DNA of 31,775 nucleotides from assembly GCF_000760515.2 (NCBI RefSeq), contig NW_013546256.1:1-31775 (forward strand), given 5' to 3'. Shown one piece after another: positions 1 to 9,339 of the stretch (positions within the stretch are counted from its first letter, which is position 1; each line of letters opens with the position of its first letter). The notes beneath the pieces are model-generated. The model did no database searches. It worked only from the letters and a program-made list of their open reading frames with translations, and had not been told where the DNA came from. A program made the translations under genes and the position numbers. This stretch comes from Mitosporidium daphniae (taxonomy: Eukaryota > Microsporidia).

Positions 1-30
1 CATACACATACAGATGCAGATTCTTAATGA

Positions 31-1392
31 TTACAACGGCTCCCTTTTGATAAAACATGCAATGAAGAAGGCAATAGAATCCATCATTAGCATGTGCTTT
101 TCACTAGGGTCATAATCAATTTCAGGGACAAATCTAACACACTTTTGTGCATACTCAAAAGAGAGTGAAGTGTAAGGCTCTGGAATACCTCTTCTTACTT
201 GAAGTGGAACGCAAATTTCTTCCAGACAAAGCGGTAGATTGGAAAGTGCCCAGGACACGACCTCTTCATTTTCAGCGGGAGAAAGCGTGCATGTAGAATA
301 AACAAGTGGAGATCCAACGATTAACATGTCACAGACACTTTTCAAAAGACGCTTCTGATATGAGGAAAAGTTTTCGCCTCTCCATGGGGCAGACGAATTT
401 TCAATTGATTCGGAGGAAAAAATAGGTCGCTGCCCAATTCCAGAACACGGAGGGTCTAATAGAATTGCATCAAACGGATCCTGAGATAACTTGACCACAT
501 CTCCCTTGATAACCGTGATGTTCGTGCAATTTGAGGATTGAAGTAGATTTTCGCACGCCTCTACTTTTGGACGGGAATGCTCAACAGCTACTATTTGAGC
601 TTTCGGGAATAACTCAGATAGGTGTTTGGTTTTACCCCCGTAGCCAGAACAAGCATCTAAAACCCTTCCATCCCGTCGCTTGCATGCATTAAAGAGGACT
701 CTTGAGGTAACTATGGAAGGAAGATTCTGAAGATAAAAGTGAGAAGACCGAGATGTTATGGGAAATAAAGCTGTCAGCATTTGGACAGCCGGAACGCCAT
801 TTCTTGTCTTTTCCAATTTTAGCTTCATAATAGCCTCTCTTGATGGAGTAGCTGGGATACCGAGGCCAAGGAAAACCAAGTTTTCCAGCGAACGAACCCG
901 CTCTCCAACTAAAAAATGAGATGTTTTCTCTACAAACACATTTACCAGGTTCCTTTGTGAATTATAGCGGCAAAAACTATCGGCCGTAATAATTCCGGGG
1001 GCATAAACATTAGCTCCCCTACATACAGCCTGACCTGTATGCTTATCGACAATCACATTTGGGAGATCACATTGAACCTCTGCAGCTGGTGTTCGGGTGC
1101 AGATAAAAATCACTTCTGGAAATTTCTCTGCATCAATCCATGCATCAAATTTGGAAATAAAGCCTGAAACCCCAATATCTGTCATATCGACAAGGCTTTG
1201 ATGTAAGGATTTTAACTCAGAACGCACTTCATCCAATGCTGAGTTGAGCGAGACGTATTTGCTCAGATCTACTCTGATTGTCGTAAGAGCAGGTGGCCGA
1301 AATAAAACGGCATTAATAAGCAAAGCAATAGGATCAGAACATTCAGGGTACACCGTTCGATACCATTGGATTATCGGTTCAGGAAACATCAT
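31..1392 (-). CDS. NSUN6: NSUN6-type tRNA (cytosine-5) methyltransferase with PUA domain
   Basis: Single-exon gene, 453 aa from the ATG at 1392; the frame is open further upstream but has no earlier ATG. The N-terminal helical part is followed by a PUA domain, recognisable by RGANVYAPGI. A Rossmann-fold SAM domain follows, with motif I DACSGYGGKT. DPPCSG (motif IV) and YSTCTLSPAENEE (motif VI) carry the two cysteines expected in the NOL1/NOP2/Sun family; the motif VI cysteine is the nucleophile and the motif IV cysteine aids product release. The PUA domain inserted before the SAM domain is the signature of NSUN6, which in animals methylates C72 of tRNA-Cys and tRNA-Thr acceptor stems. Substrate here is inferred by homology. 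It is divergent from the next gene, with about 108 bp between start codons. Confidence 0.92.
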   Translation of the reverse strand: MMFPEPIIQWYRTVYPECSDPIALLINAVLFRPPALTTIRVDLSKYVSLNSALDEVRSELKSLHQSLVDMTDIGVSGFISKFDAWIDAEKFPEVIFICTRTPAAEVQCDLPNVIVDKHTGQAVCRGANVYAPGIITADSFCRYNSQRNLVNVFVEKTSHFLVGERVRSLENLVFLGLGIPATPSREAIMKLKLEKTRNGVPAVQMLTALFPITSRSSHFYLQNLPSIVTSRVLFNACKRRDGRVLDACSGYGGKTKHLSELFPKAQIVAVEHSRPKVEACENLLQSSNCTNITVIKGDVVKLSQDPFDAILLDPPCSGIGQRPIFSSESIENSSAPWRGENFSSYQKRLLKSVCDMLIVGSPLVYSTCTLSPAENEEVVSWALSNLPLCLEEICVPLQVRRGIPEPYTSLSFEYAQKCVRFVPEIDYDPSEKHMLMMDSIAFFIACFIKREPL

Positions 1393-1500
1393 AAAATGAC
1401 TCCTAGTCCAATCAAAATCAATGTAAAATATTCGCACCTATTAGTAAATATACTTCATTAAATGGTCTAAATTTTAGCTTTCTCAAGTTTGTTAACTGAA

Positions 1501-2469
1501 ATGACACCTAAATCTAAACGCATCTTTGCTTCTGTAATTTCGCTTGCTGCTTTTGCTGTGATTGCGGTTATCCTATATATTTATGTCCCGATCGATTCAT
1601 CCCCTTCAACATTGGCCTCAACGACTACAAAGTCAGCTGTTCAGACCGGAGACTTACAAGAAATGAAACCGCTATCTTCGCTGTCAAATGCTACATCTTA
1701 CGTGGTAGGACTTGCGGCTAACGGAACATCTTCTTTTTTTAATGTCTCAAATACGATTAGAGACTCGCTTCCCCTTCCAGCGCTGATACCAGATGATAGA
1801 AAACCCCTTGTGAGGAATGTGATCGTTATAGGTAGTTCTATTACAGCAGTAGCTATTATATCCTTTTTTGCGTACAAAATTCACAAGGTAAGAGCGCTAA
1901 GACATGCTAGAATGTTGCGCAGTCATGGTATCTTGGGTATCATCCCTTTTATTTCATCCGCGGTTTTTAGACAACTCTCTGGGGCCTTGATGGTGCCACA
2001 GGTGTCGTTGACTCTTGGTACTATTGGAATTCTTTACTTTGCCTTGTGGTGGAACTTTGGACTGTCACGCCTTTCATCCTACCTTGTAATTTCGATTATG
2101 AGTGGCATCGGAATCTCAGCAAGCGCTTACTTTATATCCAAGCAACTCGGCCTCTATAGACCTTCCGCCATCGTGAGCCTGATCTCAGACATAAGCAATG
2201 GTGTTGGAGATTCATTAACTGCCAGGATAGCTGGAAATATTGCCACTGTTCCCTTTTTGATTATCGTTCCTCTTCTCTTTTTCATTGGTACTACTGCATA
2301 TGCTAATTCGCTTATACAATACGGAGAGACGTCTTCTTCTCTCATCTCCATCTTTGGATTGCTAAAAGCCATTGTTTTCAGCTGCATATATTCCGTGCTT
2401 TTTGTGGCAGCTGGAACTATAGCTTTAATAATTAATGTAAACTTCATTTCAAGGAATCCTGCTGCCTAG
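1501..2469 (+). CDS. unrecognised six-pass membrane protein
   Basis: 322 aa from the ATG at 1501; the frame extends 12 nt upstream only through a TTG, and a nearby ATG at 1462 is closed by a stop after two codons. No family recognised. Six hydrophobic stretches are visible: one directly after a short basic N-terminus (KSKR), one near residues 105-125, and four in the C-terminal half, the last reaching almost to the C-terminus. A Ser/Thr-rich loop between the first two contains NAT, NGT and NVS, possible N-glycosylation sites if this loop is lumenal. The arrangement suggests an endomembrane or plasma-membrane protein. No intron is needed. Confidence 0.75.
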   Translation: MTPKSKRIFASVISLAAFAVIAVILYIYVPIDSSPSTLASTTTKSAVQTGDLQEMKPLSSLSNATSYVVGLAANGTSSFFNVSNTIRDSLPLPALIPDDRKPLVRNVIVIGSSITAVAIISFFAYKIHKVRALRHARMLRSHGILGIIPFISSAVFRQLSGALMVPQVSLTLGTIGILYFALWWNFGLSRLSSYLVISIMSGIGISASAYFISKQLGLYRPSAIVSLISDISNGVGDSLTARIAGNIATVPFLIIVPLLFFIGTTAYANSLIQYGETSSSLISIFGLLKAIVFSCIYSVLFVAAGTIALIINVNFISRNPAA

Positions 2470-2537
2470 CCACCATTTTGAGGATGCCTGTGTGTGCCAT
2501 ACATGCGCACCAGCTTTTCAATATTTAACGTTTCAAT

Positions 2538-2554
2538 AAAAAATTAATTGTTTA
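2538..2554 (+). promoter_or_regulatory. AAATTT-like AT element directly upstream of a start codon
   Basis: A run of A and T ending in GTTTA sits directly before the ATG at 2555. The same class of element precedes many start codons in the window. An AATAAA at 2535 is also placed to serve as poly(A) signal of the upstream gene ending at 2469, so the two signals overlap. Confidence 0.4.
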
Positions 2555-3748
2555 ATGAATTTAATAGGAGTCCACCACACGTTACTCCAGTCTTGGACTC
2601 TTTTTACGGCCATTTCAGCTGTGTCTGGCGGGGCTTCCCGGAGGATCTATTCATCAGCTAGAAAAAATAGTTTAAATCCGTCATATACGGCATTCCAGTC
2701 CCTCAATTTACAAAAGACGCATGAATCGAATTATGTCCGCTTATTTAACATCTTACAACTTTATTCAGACGCATCAAAGATGAACTCCATAGGGACATGT
2801 AGCAAGGTCATCGATTCTTTGTCCTGCTTCATATCAATTTCAGCAGTTGCGTGCTTCGCCTTGGATATTTACGATAGGATGAGGCCATTTAGCGAGGTCT
2901 CGATTGAAGAAAAATTGAAGATTCTTCGCGTGCTCGTTTTGAATGATAAACAATCTGTTTTGGGAAGCGTTTATTTGCCCTTTTTGTGTAAAGGTTCCGA
3001 AAAGCTAGCCGAAAATATTCGGACACATTACATTTCAGCTGGAGTTTGCAGCTCTTTTATGAAAAATCACATTGCCCGAGTGAGGAATTTTCTCGCCACG
3101 ATCTCACTAGCCGAAATAGACAATACGATTTTATCTTTTCTCCTAAAAAGAGCAACCTATAATGCCCAGGCTGTGACCTCAATATTGATTCCTGCCATGG
3201 AATTCATTCCATCCATCTTGTTGACTCCACAAGTGATGGAAGTTGTCTTGAAGCAAGCCCTTTTAGTTACCCCGCCACATTCTTCCCATGCGGAGGGTTT
3301 GAGTAGGTTATTAATTGAAAGCGAAAAAGCTCTTCGCGAGTCGTCCACAGTCCTTTCGAAAACAGTGGCTCTTCAGAATCTTTCGCAGTTGCAAAGCAGC
3401 GGAAAGTTTCGACGTATCATCGAGCTTGCGGGCGAGTATTTTCATAACTGGTATGGTCTTGCTCTTTTAGGCGACTACTATTTGCTCTACAAGAAACCCA
3501 GTGCTCCTATTCGGATTCCTCCTGATGAGAGATTCTGTTCACGGCTGACCCGGCTTACAATCAACGCTCTTTTACATGTAGAGGACGTGAAGGGAATGAA
3601 AGACTTCCTACTCGAGCTTGGACAGCATCTGTTGCCGGATACCATTGCCAGCGCTCCGCTTGAAAACCTGCGAAGCGTTGCTCCCTATGTTCGTATTGGC
3701 GCTGTGAAGGTATTTAGAGTTTTTGCAACAGAAATCCAGTCCTCCTAA
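2555..3748 (+). CDS. unrecognised protein, possibly mitochondrial
   Basis: 397 aa, single exon, first ATG at 2555. The N-terminus is rich in Ser, Ala and Arg with few acidic residues, and contains RRIYSSARK at about residues 29-37, which resembles a mitochondrial presequence with a cleavage context. The rest is mainly predicted helix with leucine-rich amphipathic segments, reminiscent of an alpha-solenoid repeat protein, but I could not define a repeat period or a known domain. The next gene starts 69 bp downstream on the same strand; both are orphans to me, and no plausible intron joins them into one frame. Confidence 0.72.
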   Translation: MNLIGVHHTLLQSWTLFTAISAVSGGASRRIYSSARKNSLNPSYTAFQSLNLQKTHESNYVRLFNILQLYSDASKMNSIGTCSKVIDSLSCFISISAVACFALDIYDRMRPFSEVSIEEKLKILRVLVLNDKQSVLGSVYLPFLCKGSEKLAENIRTHYISAGVCSSFMKNHIARVRNFLATISLAEIDNTILSFLLKRATYNAQAVTSILIPAMEFIPSILLTPQVMEVVLKQALLVTPPHSSHAEGLSRLLIESEKALRESSTVLSKTVALQNLSQLQSSGKFRRIIELAGEYFHNWYGLALLGDYYLLYKKPSAPIRIPPDERFCSRLTRLTINALLHVEDVKGMKDFLLELGQHLLPDTIASAPLENLRSVAPYVRIGAVKVFRVFATEIQSS

Positions 3749-3756
3749 ACGGAGGA
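3740..3756 (+). other. 6-bp stem-loop spanning the stop codon
   Basis: TCCTCC, a five-base loop TAAAC containing the stop codon, then GGAGGA. The stem is perfect. It may be chance; if transcribed it would place the stop codon in a hairpin loop. Confidence 0.3.
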
Positions 3757-3817
3757 GCCTCATAAATTTGATAATCACCAATTAGGGGTATCCAATACAC
3801 ATCGGTACCATGATCTT

Positions 3818-5035
3818 ATGCTTGGCGAATCGCCAATTTCCCTGATCCATCTTCTTGATGCTAGTCGAACCCTAGAGTTGCTTTGTGACAGTCCCATTCA
3901 TCGACAATCGCTTATACGAGCTCTGCTATATCAAGCCGTTCCACGCTCCATGGTGGGCATCAAACTACCCTTTATAAAGCTTTTGAATCTTTTAAGATCG
4001 GTCGACCCGGAGCTAAAAACACAATGGCTTGGAGGTGGAGGCGGAAAAAATTTGTACATCACACAGTTTCAGAAACATCTGAACTTTATTGGCGATTTTG
4101 ATGCTGCTGAGCTTTTAAATTACTATGGAAGTGAGGAATGGCAAAGTGTAGTCCTGACCGGCAACGATCATCACCACCACCATCCAACTGGCAATGGTCC
4201 TTCATTCGGACCAACGAGGCGGACTAGACACAATGTAGCCGAGAAAGACATTTTGCTTGCGCTGGGATTGCCTGCAAAGAGCGTACAGAGGCTTTCTACT
4301 AATGGAGGACCAGAAAGCCCGCCTCCGTTGCTTTGGGATCTACTTTTTTCCTGCTTTACTAAAGTATTCATGATCCGAACGGGGCTCCATGCACCCATGT
4401 CTCGCTTCTATGCTGACTTTAGAGAGCTGATTTCAATTGAAACGCTGCACTTTCACTCGGTGGCCGTTCTTCTTTGCTCCCATCTCCTTCTTCTGAGGAT
4501 GAACGAGGTTTTTGAGATTAGCAAGAAATGGCTGCACGGCTATAATGGCCTCAAGCGAAAAGATTTGCAAAAAGGGAAGCACGGAGACAGCAGCAATATC
4601 AAAGTATACCACAAGCGATTTCTTTCCGATCTGGAGATTCTTGAAGAATTACAATCGCTCTTGCCTATTTGGAGCCAGTTTATAAGAGACTTTGAAAAGA
4701 GGACATGTGGAAGACCTTTCCCGACAAACGAGGAAAACTCGCTTATTATTTTAGATTTACTATCAGCCATGAACGTCCCTGTAAAGAAAGAAATCATTCA
4801 AGCGTTAACTGATGATTTTCTTATCAAATGTCCTACAATCCAAGACGTTAGGAAGACAGCCAAGGATCTTCACATCCGCCTGAACGGAGATCAGGGCACA
4901 GAGGTAGATTCGGAAATCAGAAGACTGCTTTGTCTGGTTCTGGCAATCCCTCCGGAGATTGCCCATTTTAGACATCGCTTTTACCATTATTTATTTGAGC
5001 GTAAAAAAGGCTTTTTGGACAATAAAAGCAATTAA
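3818..5035 (+). CDS. unrecognised soluble protein with Gly and His runs
   Basis: 405 aa from the ATG at 3818; a slightly earlier ATG at 3810 is in another frame. No domain recognised. The first 110 residues are helical, followed by GGGGGK near residue 72 and a low-complexity patch DHHHHHPTGNG near residues 116-126, then a basic RRTRH stretch. The C-terminal half is Leu-rich with charged helices (for example EILEELQSLLPIW). No signal peptide or transmembrane segment. It could be a regulatory or scaffold protein, but function is not assignable from sequence alone. Confidence 0.72.
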   Translation: MLGESPISLIHLLDASRTLELLCDSPIHRQSLIRALLYQAVPRSMVGIKLPFIKLLNLLRSVDPELKTQWLGGGGGKNLYITQFQKHLNFIGDFDAAELLNYYGSEEWQSVVLTGNDHHHHHPTGNGPSFGPTRRTRHNVAEKDILLALGLPAKSVQRLSTNGGPESPPPLLWDLLFSCFTKVFMIRTGLHAPMSRFYADFRELISIETLHFHSVAVLLCSHLLLLRMNEVFEISKKWLHGYNGLKRKDLQKGKHGDSSNIKVYHKRFLSDLEILEELQSLLPIWSQFIRDFEKRTCGRPFPTNEENSLIILDLLSAMNVPVKKEIIQALTDDFLIKCPTIQDVRKTAKDLHIRLNGDQGTEVDSEIRRLLCLVLAIPPEIAHFRHRFYHYLFERKKGFLDNKSN

Positions 5036-5259
5036 TTAAAGAAATTTATTTTAGATTGCCTGGCATGTCTCATTGGCTTGTATAGCCATCTGCTAAGTCA
5101 AATTAGAATATTGCTTTTTGCACGTCTAAATTCTATTGGCTACAAAAAATAAATATCAGTTTAAAACGCCAAAGGCTTTAGTCTCGATTTGGAGCCCTGT
5201 TCTGTTTTACACCGAAAGCAGCCATAGCGATTGGGCCGTCTAATAGTTGCATTTGATTG
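5036..5259. promoter_or_regulatory. intergenic region with CCAAT-type boxes upstream of G-alpha
   Basis: 224 bp. Contains ATTGGCT at 5072-5078 and 5135-5141 and ATTGGG at 5230. ATTGG is the reverse complement of the CCAAT box bound by NF-Y/HAP. No tRNA or small ORF with support was seen. Binding is inference from the motif alone. Confidence 0.35.
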
Positions 5260-6609
5260 ATGTGTTTTGAGAAGCTCTTTAATATTTTTTTTGGTAAGGT
5301 TTGCCATAATCGTAAAGGGGAGAGTGACATGCATCATCATGCGTGTACGCAGAAGCCCATAATGATGCCAAAAAAAACAGCCTCGCCACCCTGGAAATCG
5401 ATCGCTGAATACAACTCAAAAGAAGCCAAGATGTTGTCCGCTAAGATCGACAGGAAGCTGCAGGCAGATCGGATCATATCTGAAATGGAAATAAAACTTC
5501 TTCTTCTCGGAACCGGCGAGTCTGGAAAGTCCACAATTATGAAGCAAATGAAGGTGATTCATAATAACGGATATCACAAGACAGAGCTACTGGCCTTTAG
5601 GAGGGATATTCATCGCAATCTTCTGGAATCCATCCAACAGCTTTTGGCCTCTCTTTCCAGCTTGTCTATTGACATTTGTGACCTTGATCGGCTGGATGTG
5701 TCGCCTTTTTTTCATCGACGTAAATATTCGATGGAGGAAAAGATTGCTTTTCAAAATGCAGTCGCCCTCATACTGCGCGCGCAGACCTCCGCTTGCGACC
5801 GAATTGGAATAGGTAGCAATGGAGGCACTCCCCCTCCATCATCGGCCTCTGTCCTCTCAGCAGCAAATGGAAGAAACTGGGATCTCATTGATCGGCCGAT
5901 GGCCGATGCAATAAAGTTGCTTTGGCGGACGACTGGGTTGCGAAAGCATTTTGACAAGCTTGCGCATTCGAGCTATATCCTATGCCAAGCCCCTTACTTT
6001 CTGGATAATGTTGAACGGATAGCGATGCCGGGATATATCCCCACCATTCAAGATGTGCTCCGCGCACGAATCAAGACAACAGGCATTTCAGAAACACGCT
6101 TTAGAATCAGATCTGGCCACTACTCCCCCTCTGTATGTATGATCGATGTTGGGGGCCAAATCTCGGAAAGGAAAAAGTGGATCCACTGTTTTGAATCCGT
6201 AACAGCGATCCTGTTTTGCGTGTCGCTTTCGGAATATGACCAGGTGTTGCTAGAAGATCCCTCTCAATCCAGATTTTTAGACTCCCTCTTGCTATTTGAG
6301 AGCATTGTCAACTCCCAGTGGTTCAAAAACACGATTATCATTTTATTTTTGAATAAGATTGATTTATTCAAGAACAAGCTTGCAGTTTCTCCTCTTTCAA
6401 GCTACTTTGAAGATTATGACGGGCCTCCAAATGACTTTGAGCATGCAGCCACCTTTATCCAGACAAAGTTTCTTGCTTTAAACCATTCTGGCTTGCCAAT
6501 ATATACGCATTTTACCTGTGCCACAGATACCCGGCAAATAGAAACCGTGTTTGCCGCCATTAAGGAAGCAATTCTCAGTAGGGCGCTCAAAGAAACAGGG
6601 CTGTTGTGA
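5260..6609 (+). CDS. heterotrimeric G-protein alpha subunit
   Basis: GTPase that couples receptors to intracellular signalling. 449 aa from ATG 5260 (the frame's first codon at 5257 is TTG). The P-loop GTGESGKST lies at residues 84-92. Switch I contains RIKTTGISET, with the Arg and Thr needed for GTP hydrolysis. Switch II has DVGGQ followed by ERKKWIHCF. NKID and TCATD complete the guanine-binding set. The C-terminus ends ETGLL, similar to fungal Gpa-type tails. Family members are usually about 350 aa; the excess is an N-terminal extension of about 50 aa and a Gly/Pro/Ser insert (about residues 184-206) in the helical domain. There is no Gly at position 2, so classical myristoylation is not expected, although Cys2 could be palmitoylated. 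A possible 24-nt intron in the N-terminus is discussed separately. Confidence 0.93.
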   Translation: MCFEKLFNIFFGKVCHNRKGESDMHHHACTQKPIMMPKKTASPPWKSIAEYNSKEAKMLSAKIDRKLQADRIISEMEIKLLLLGTGESGKSTIMKQMKVIHNNGYHKTELLAFRRDIHRNLLESIQQLLASLSSLSIDICDLDRLDVSPFFHRRKYSMEEKIAFQNAVALILRAQTSACDRIGIGSNGGTPPPSSASVLSAANGRNWDLIDRPMADAIKLLWRTTGLRKHFDKLAHSSYILCQAPYFLDNVERIAMPGYIPTIQDVLRARIKTTGISETRFRIRSGHYSPSVCMIDVGGQISERKKWIHCFESVTAILFCVSLSEYDQVLLEDPSQSRFLDSLLLFESIVNSQWFKNTIIILFLNKIDLFKNKLAVSPLSSYFEDYDGPPNDFEHAATFIQTKFLALNHSGLPIYTHFTCATDTRQIETVFAAIKEAILSRALKETGLL

Positions 6610-6814
6610 TTGTATTGGTGTTTGGGTTGTCTTGGTTTGGTTGATTGAATTGGGGCCGCATTGTATTTAATAAATTTGTTTTATTAATTGGCAGTACCTC
6701 AATGTGTTTGTAAAGCTTTGGGTTAACAAACTCAGCGCATGATATTAAATAATTTGACATTAATTAAAATTGTGTGTGATACCGATTAGGATTAAACTAC
6801 GCTTTTGATTGGCC

Positions 6815-6826
6815 TTTAAATTTTTT
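6815..6826 (+). promoter_or_regulatory. TTTAAATTT element at start codon, with upstream ATTGGC box
   Basis: An uninterrupted AT element abuts the ATG at 6827. An ATTGGC (CCAAT box in reverse) lies a few bases upstream at 6808-6813. Confidence 0.4.
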
Positions 6827-8050
6827 ATGAGTAAGCTCCAAAAACAACTTCTGTTTCTCGAGTTGGCAGTGGCTAGTATCAATGGCTGCTTTTGTGATAG
6901 CAATACTGCCTTAAAAACTCAAAATCGGACATCAAATCCAGACTTAGATCTAAGAAAGGTCCAATCTCAACACATTCCTGGCGTCGCCAACATTCTCACC
7001 AACAAAAAACATAAAGGGCTACAGATGGAGCGCCCTGTTGATAATACAGACGTTTCATCTGAAAAAAAGGATGCAGATCGCAATGTGATTGGCATTTTGG
7101 CTTTTACAAAGAACATCTTTTGTATCCATAAAACCTTGGTTGATTTTTTCAACGGCTTCTCCCTATTTACTTCATGCATTCCATCCATTATGCCATCATA
7201 TAAGACCATATGCTCAATTAAACATTCCATCTTTACATGCACGCTATCTCGTGTGAGCATCTTACGCATCCTAAAGCATCTTCTTAAGCAGCTTTATGTG
7301 TTTGTATTGACCCGTTTTTGGCCAACAGTCTGGTATTTCTTCCTCGTGTTTATCCATATGGAGTGTTTCTGTAGGTTTTATACAAGTATTTTCGGTGTTT
7401 CCACTCTACTGCGTCCTGGATTCAATAATGCGCCTTTCTGTGACATGCTTGACGCTGTGATGACTAAATCTTTGAACAACACGTCTATTTTTCCTTCGCT
7501 TAAATATGTCTACTTTTACGGATGGAACTATTCTCCTGAGATTCCTGTAATTTTAGACCGGTTGCCTTTCCCTGTTAACCATATCATTAAGTTTCCGATG
7601 CCGAATATATTTTCGTCTTATTTCTACCAGATAATTACATTTATAGAAGAGCTTTTTGTGAAAGGTTTCCTGATAAATTATCCTTTTCTTTTGACAACTT
7701 ATACTTCGTTTTTTGGCCTCTTAAGGGATACCTTTGGGCTTCCCTTGGCTTCTTACATAATTTCGCCTGTTTTATGCACTTTACAAAACTTTATGGACTA
7801 TCTTTTTGACACTTTAGTCAAGAACCCGTATTTAAGTACTTTACAACCCTTCTTTATAGATATGAGCACACGTATCAAACGGCTTCTAATCGCTATTCGT
7901 GCCACAACTACATGTGGATCTCCTCTCTTGCCTAATATTACCCAAGTTTATCTACAAAAAGCACAATTCTGTTTTATTTCGCTTATAGATTTCCTTTCCC
8001 CTGTCATTGAAGCATTTAGATACATGTTAGAGTTCGTGTCAATATTTTAA
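6827..8050 (+). CDS. Phe-rich orphan membrane or secreted protein
   Basis: 407 aa from the ATG at 6827, chosen because the earlier in-frame codon is TTG and an AT element abuts this ATG. No family recognised. The N-terminus (LLFLELAVASINGCF) resembles a signal peptide, followed by a hydrophilic region to about residue 85 with one NRTS glycosylation sequon. The remaining 320 residues are unusually rich in Phe, Tyr, Leu, Ile and Cys, with several hydrophobic stretches around residues 140-200, 255-340 and 380-407. It may be a multi-pass membrane protein or a hydrophobic secreted product. No intron is needed. Confidence 0.7.
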   Translation: MSKLQKQLLFLELAVASINGCFCDSNTALKTQNRTSNPDLDLRKVQSQHIPGVANILTNKKHKGLQMERPVDNTDVSSEKKDADRNVIGILAFTKNIFCIHKTLVDFFNGFSLFTSCIPSIMPSYKTICSIKHSIFTCTLSRVSILRILKHLLKQLYVFVLTRFWPTVWYFFLVFIHMECFCRFYTSIFGVSTLLRPGFNNAPFCDMLDAVMTKSLNNTSIFPSLKYVYFYGWNYSPEIPVILDRLPFPVNHIIKFPMPNIFSSYFYQIITFIEELFVKGFLINYPFLLTTYTSFFGLLRDTFGLPLASYIISPVLCTLQNFMDYLFDTLVKNPYLSTLQPFFIDMSTRIKRLLIAIRATTTCGSPLLPNITQVYLQKAQFCFISLIDFLSPVIEAFRYMLEFVSIF

Positions 8051-8166
8051 TCGATCAGGGATTGAACCATACTGCCAATGGACATCACATCAATTTTTTA
8101 ATTATTTAATAAATATCCGTTTTTTAAAAATGTTGTACGCTGTTAGATTATTATTGGTTTGCCACG

Positions 8167-9059
8167 CTATTTTACTGAAACGGTACTTTTAAATTTGAAA
8201 TATTGGTACTGAAGTACCTGCCAAATTAAATTCAAAAACGAAAAATCTGGCCACAGGGTGTCGTCAAATAATAAAAGCGTGTTTTGAGAGGTGATCTACA
8301 ATTTCAGTGACCATCAACGACATACTTGCCACATCATAAAATCAGAAAGCCTGTGCTCCCCTGATGTCCGGATCAATAAGTCCAAGGGAGGGCCTTTAGC
8401 CGTATCCAAAAAGCCATCTATTTTCCCATCACATCCTTTTGCTGAGGTCTTTTGACACACAGCACGTTCAATCTCATTTGTACTTGTATATAGAAATGCG
8501 ATGTTCAATATCCGCTTTCCGCCTTTTGTCATCGAAATGGTCTCGTTTATCTGATTTCGCATGTCTTCCTGGGCAAGGGACATGTCTCCAATTACACGGA
8601 TGGAGACAGACTTTTCCTTAACCAGCGAGCTAAACAATAAAAGGATATCCCATTACCTGTGCATGGACAATAGTTTACATTTTTCCATCGCAAGAGACAT
8701 CAAAAACGACACTTCTTGCGTGGATCGCTTAAAGTTCTCAATGCTAAATGCATAAAGGGTCACGCATTCGACATCAAGCAGTAAGCACCATTTGAGGATC
8801 TGGAATAAGTAAATGCGTAAATAAATAGACAAACTTTCTCCAACGCTTTATATCCATTAAGGTGGCCAATGCCTACACCGTCGGCATCGCCAGCCAAAAA
8901 ACCTCTTTTTTGTCTGGACCATCTTCTATTGCCATCCATGATAAACGAGATGTGTTTAGGAACAGGTCCCAGTTTGACAAAATAAATTACAAGCGGAATG
9001 AGAATATCATCGATTATCGAGCTCATGATTCCACCAAACTTTACCAAAAGGCGGTCCAT
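8167..9059 (-). CDS. RER2: dehydrodolichyl diphosphate synthase (cis-prenyltransferase)
   Basis: Makes the long-chain polyprenyl diphosphate precursor of dolichol for protein glycosylation at the ER. Four exons: 9059-8835, 8799-8657, 8629-8326, 8295-8167; introns of 35, 27 and 30 nt; 266 aa. Splicing is supported because joining the frames restores family motifs: FIMDGNRRW (catalytic Asp42), then [12 protein letters not shown] across the first junction, [22 protein letters not shown], and WPDF after the last junction. A hydrophobic N-terminal helix before the catalytic domain could associate with membrane. Without the third intron the protein would stop right after the RLSDF motif, so that intron is well supported. 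An AT element lies at 9062-9071 directly upstream of the start. Confidence 0.92.
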
Positions 9060-9339
9060 TCAAATTAAAATCCGCAAATTTCTTGCTGTTTAATCCTCTT
9101 TTGCGAAGAAAATGTATCATCAGCAACTTGCCCCATGTAAGCGCTGCATTAAAAAGCATCAAACTGGCGGCTAGCATCAAATGGATCGCTTAACGTTATG
9201 TGCACACCTAAAACACAGACAGGTTGAACACATATGTAAAATGAGCTATTTTATTGATGGTGCATGTCGTCACTAACATGTCGTGCGTTAATGTAAAATA
9301 TTTTTCTCTTTAATTTTCAGACCAAGAAAAAACAAGGCA

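Noticed and set aside
3749-3817. possible intron joining the two orphan genes at 2555 and 3818
   Set aside because: No GT..AG pair bridges the stop at 3746 in phase, and the second gene has its own ATG.
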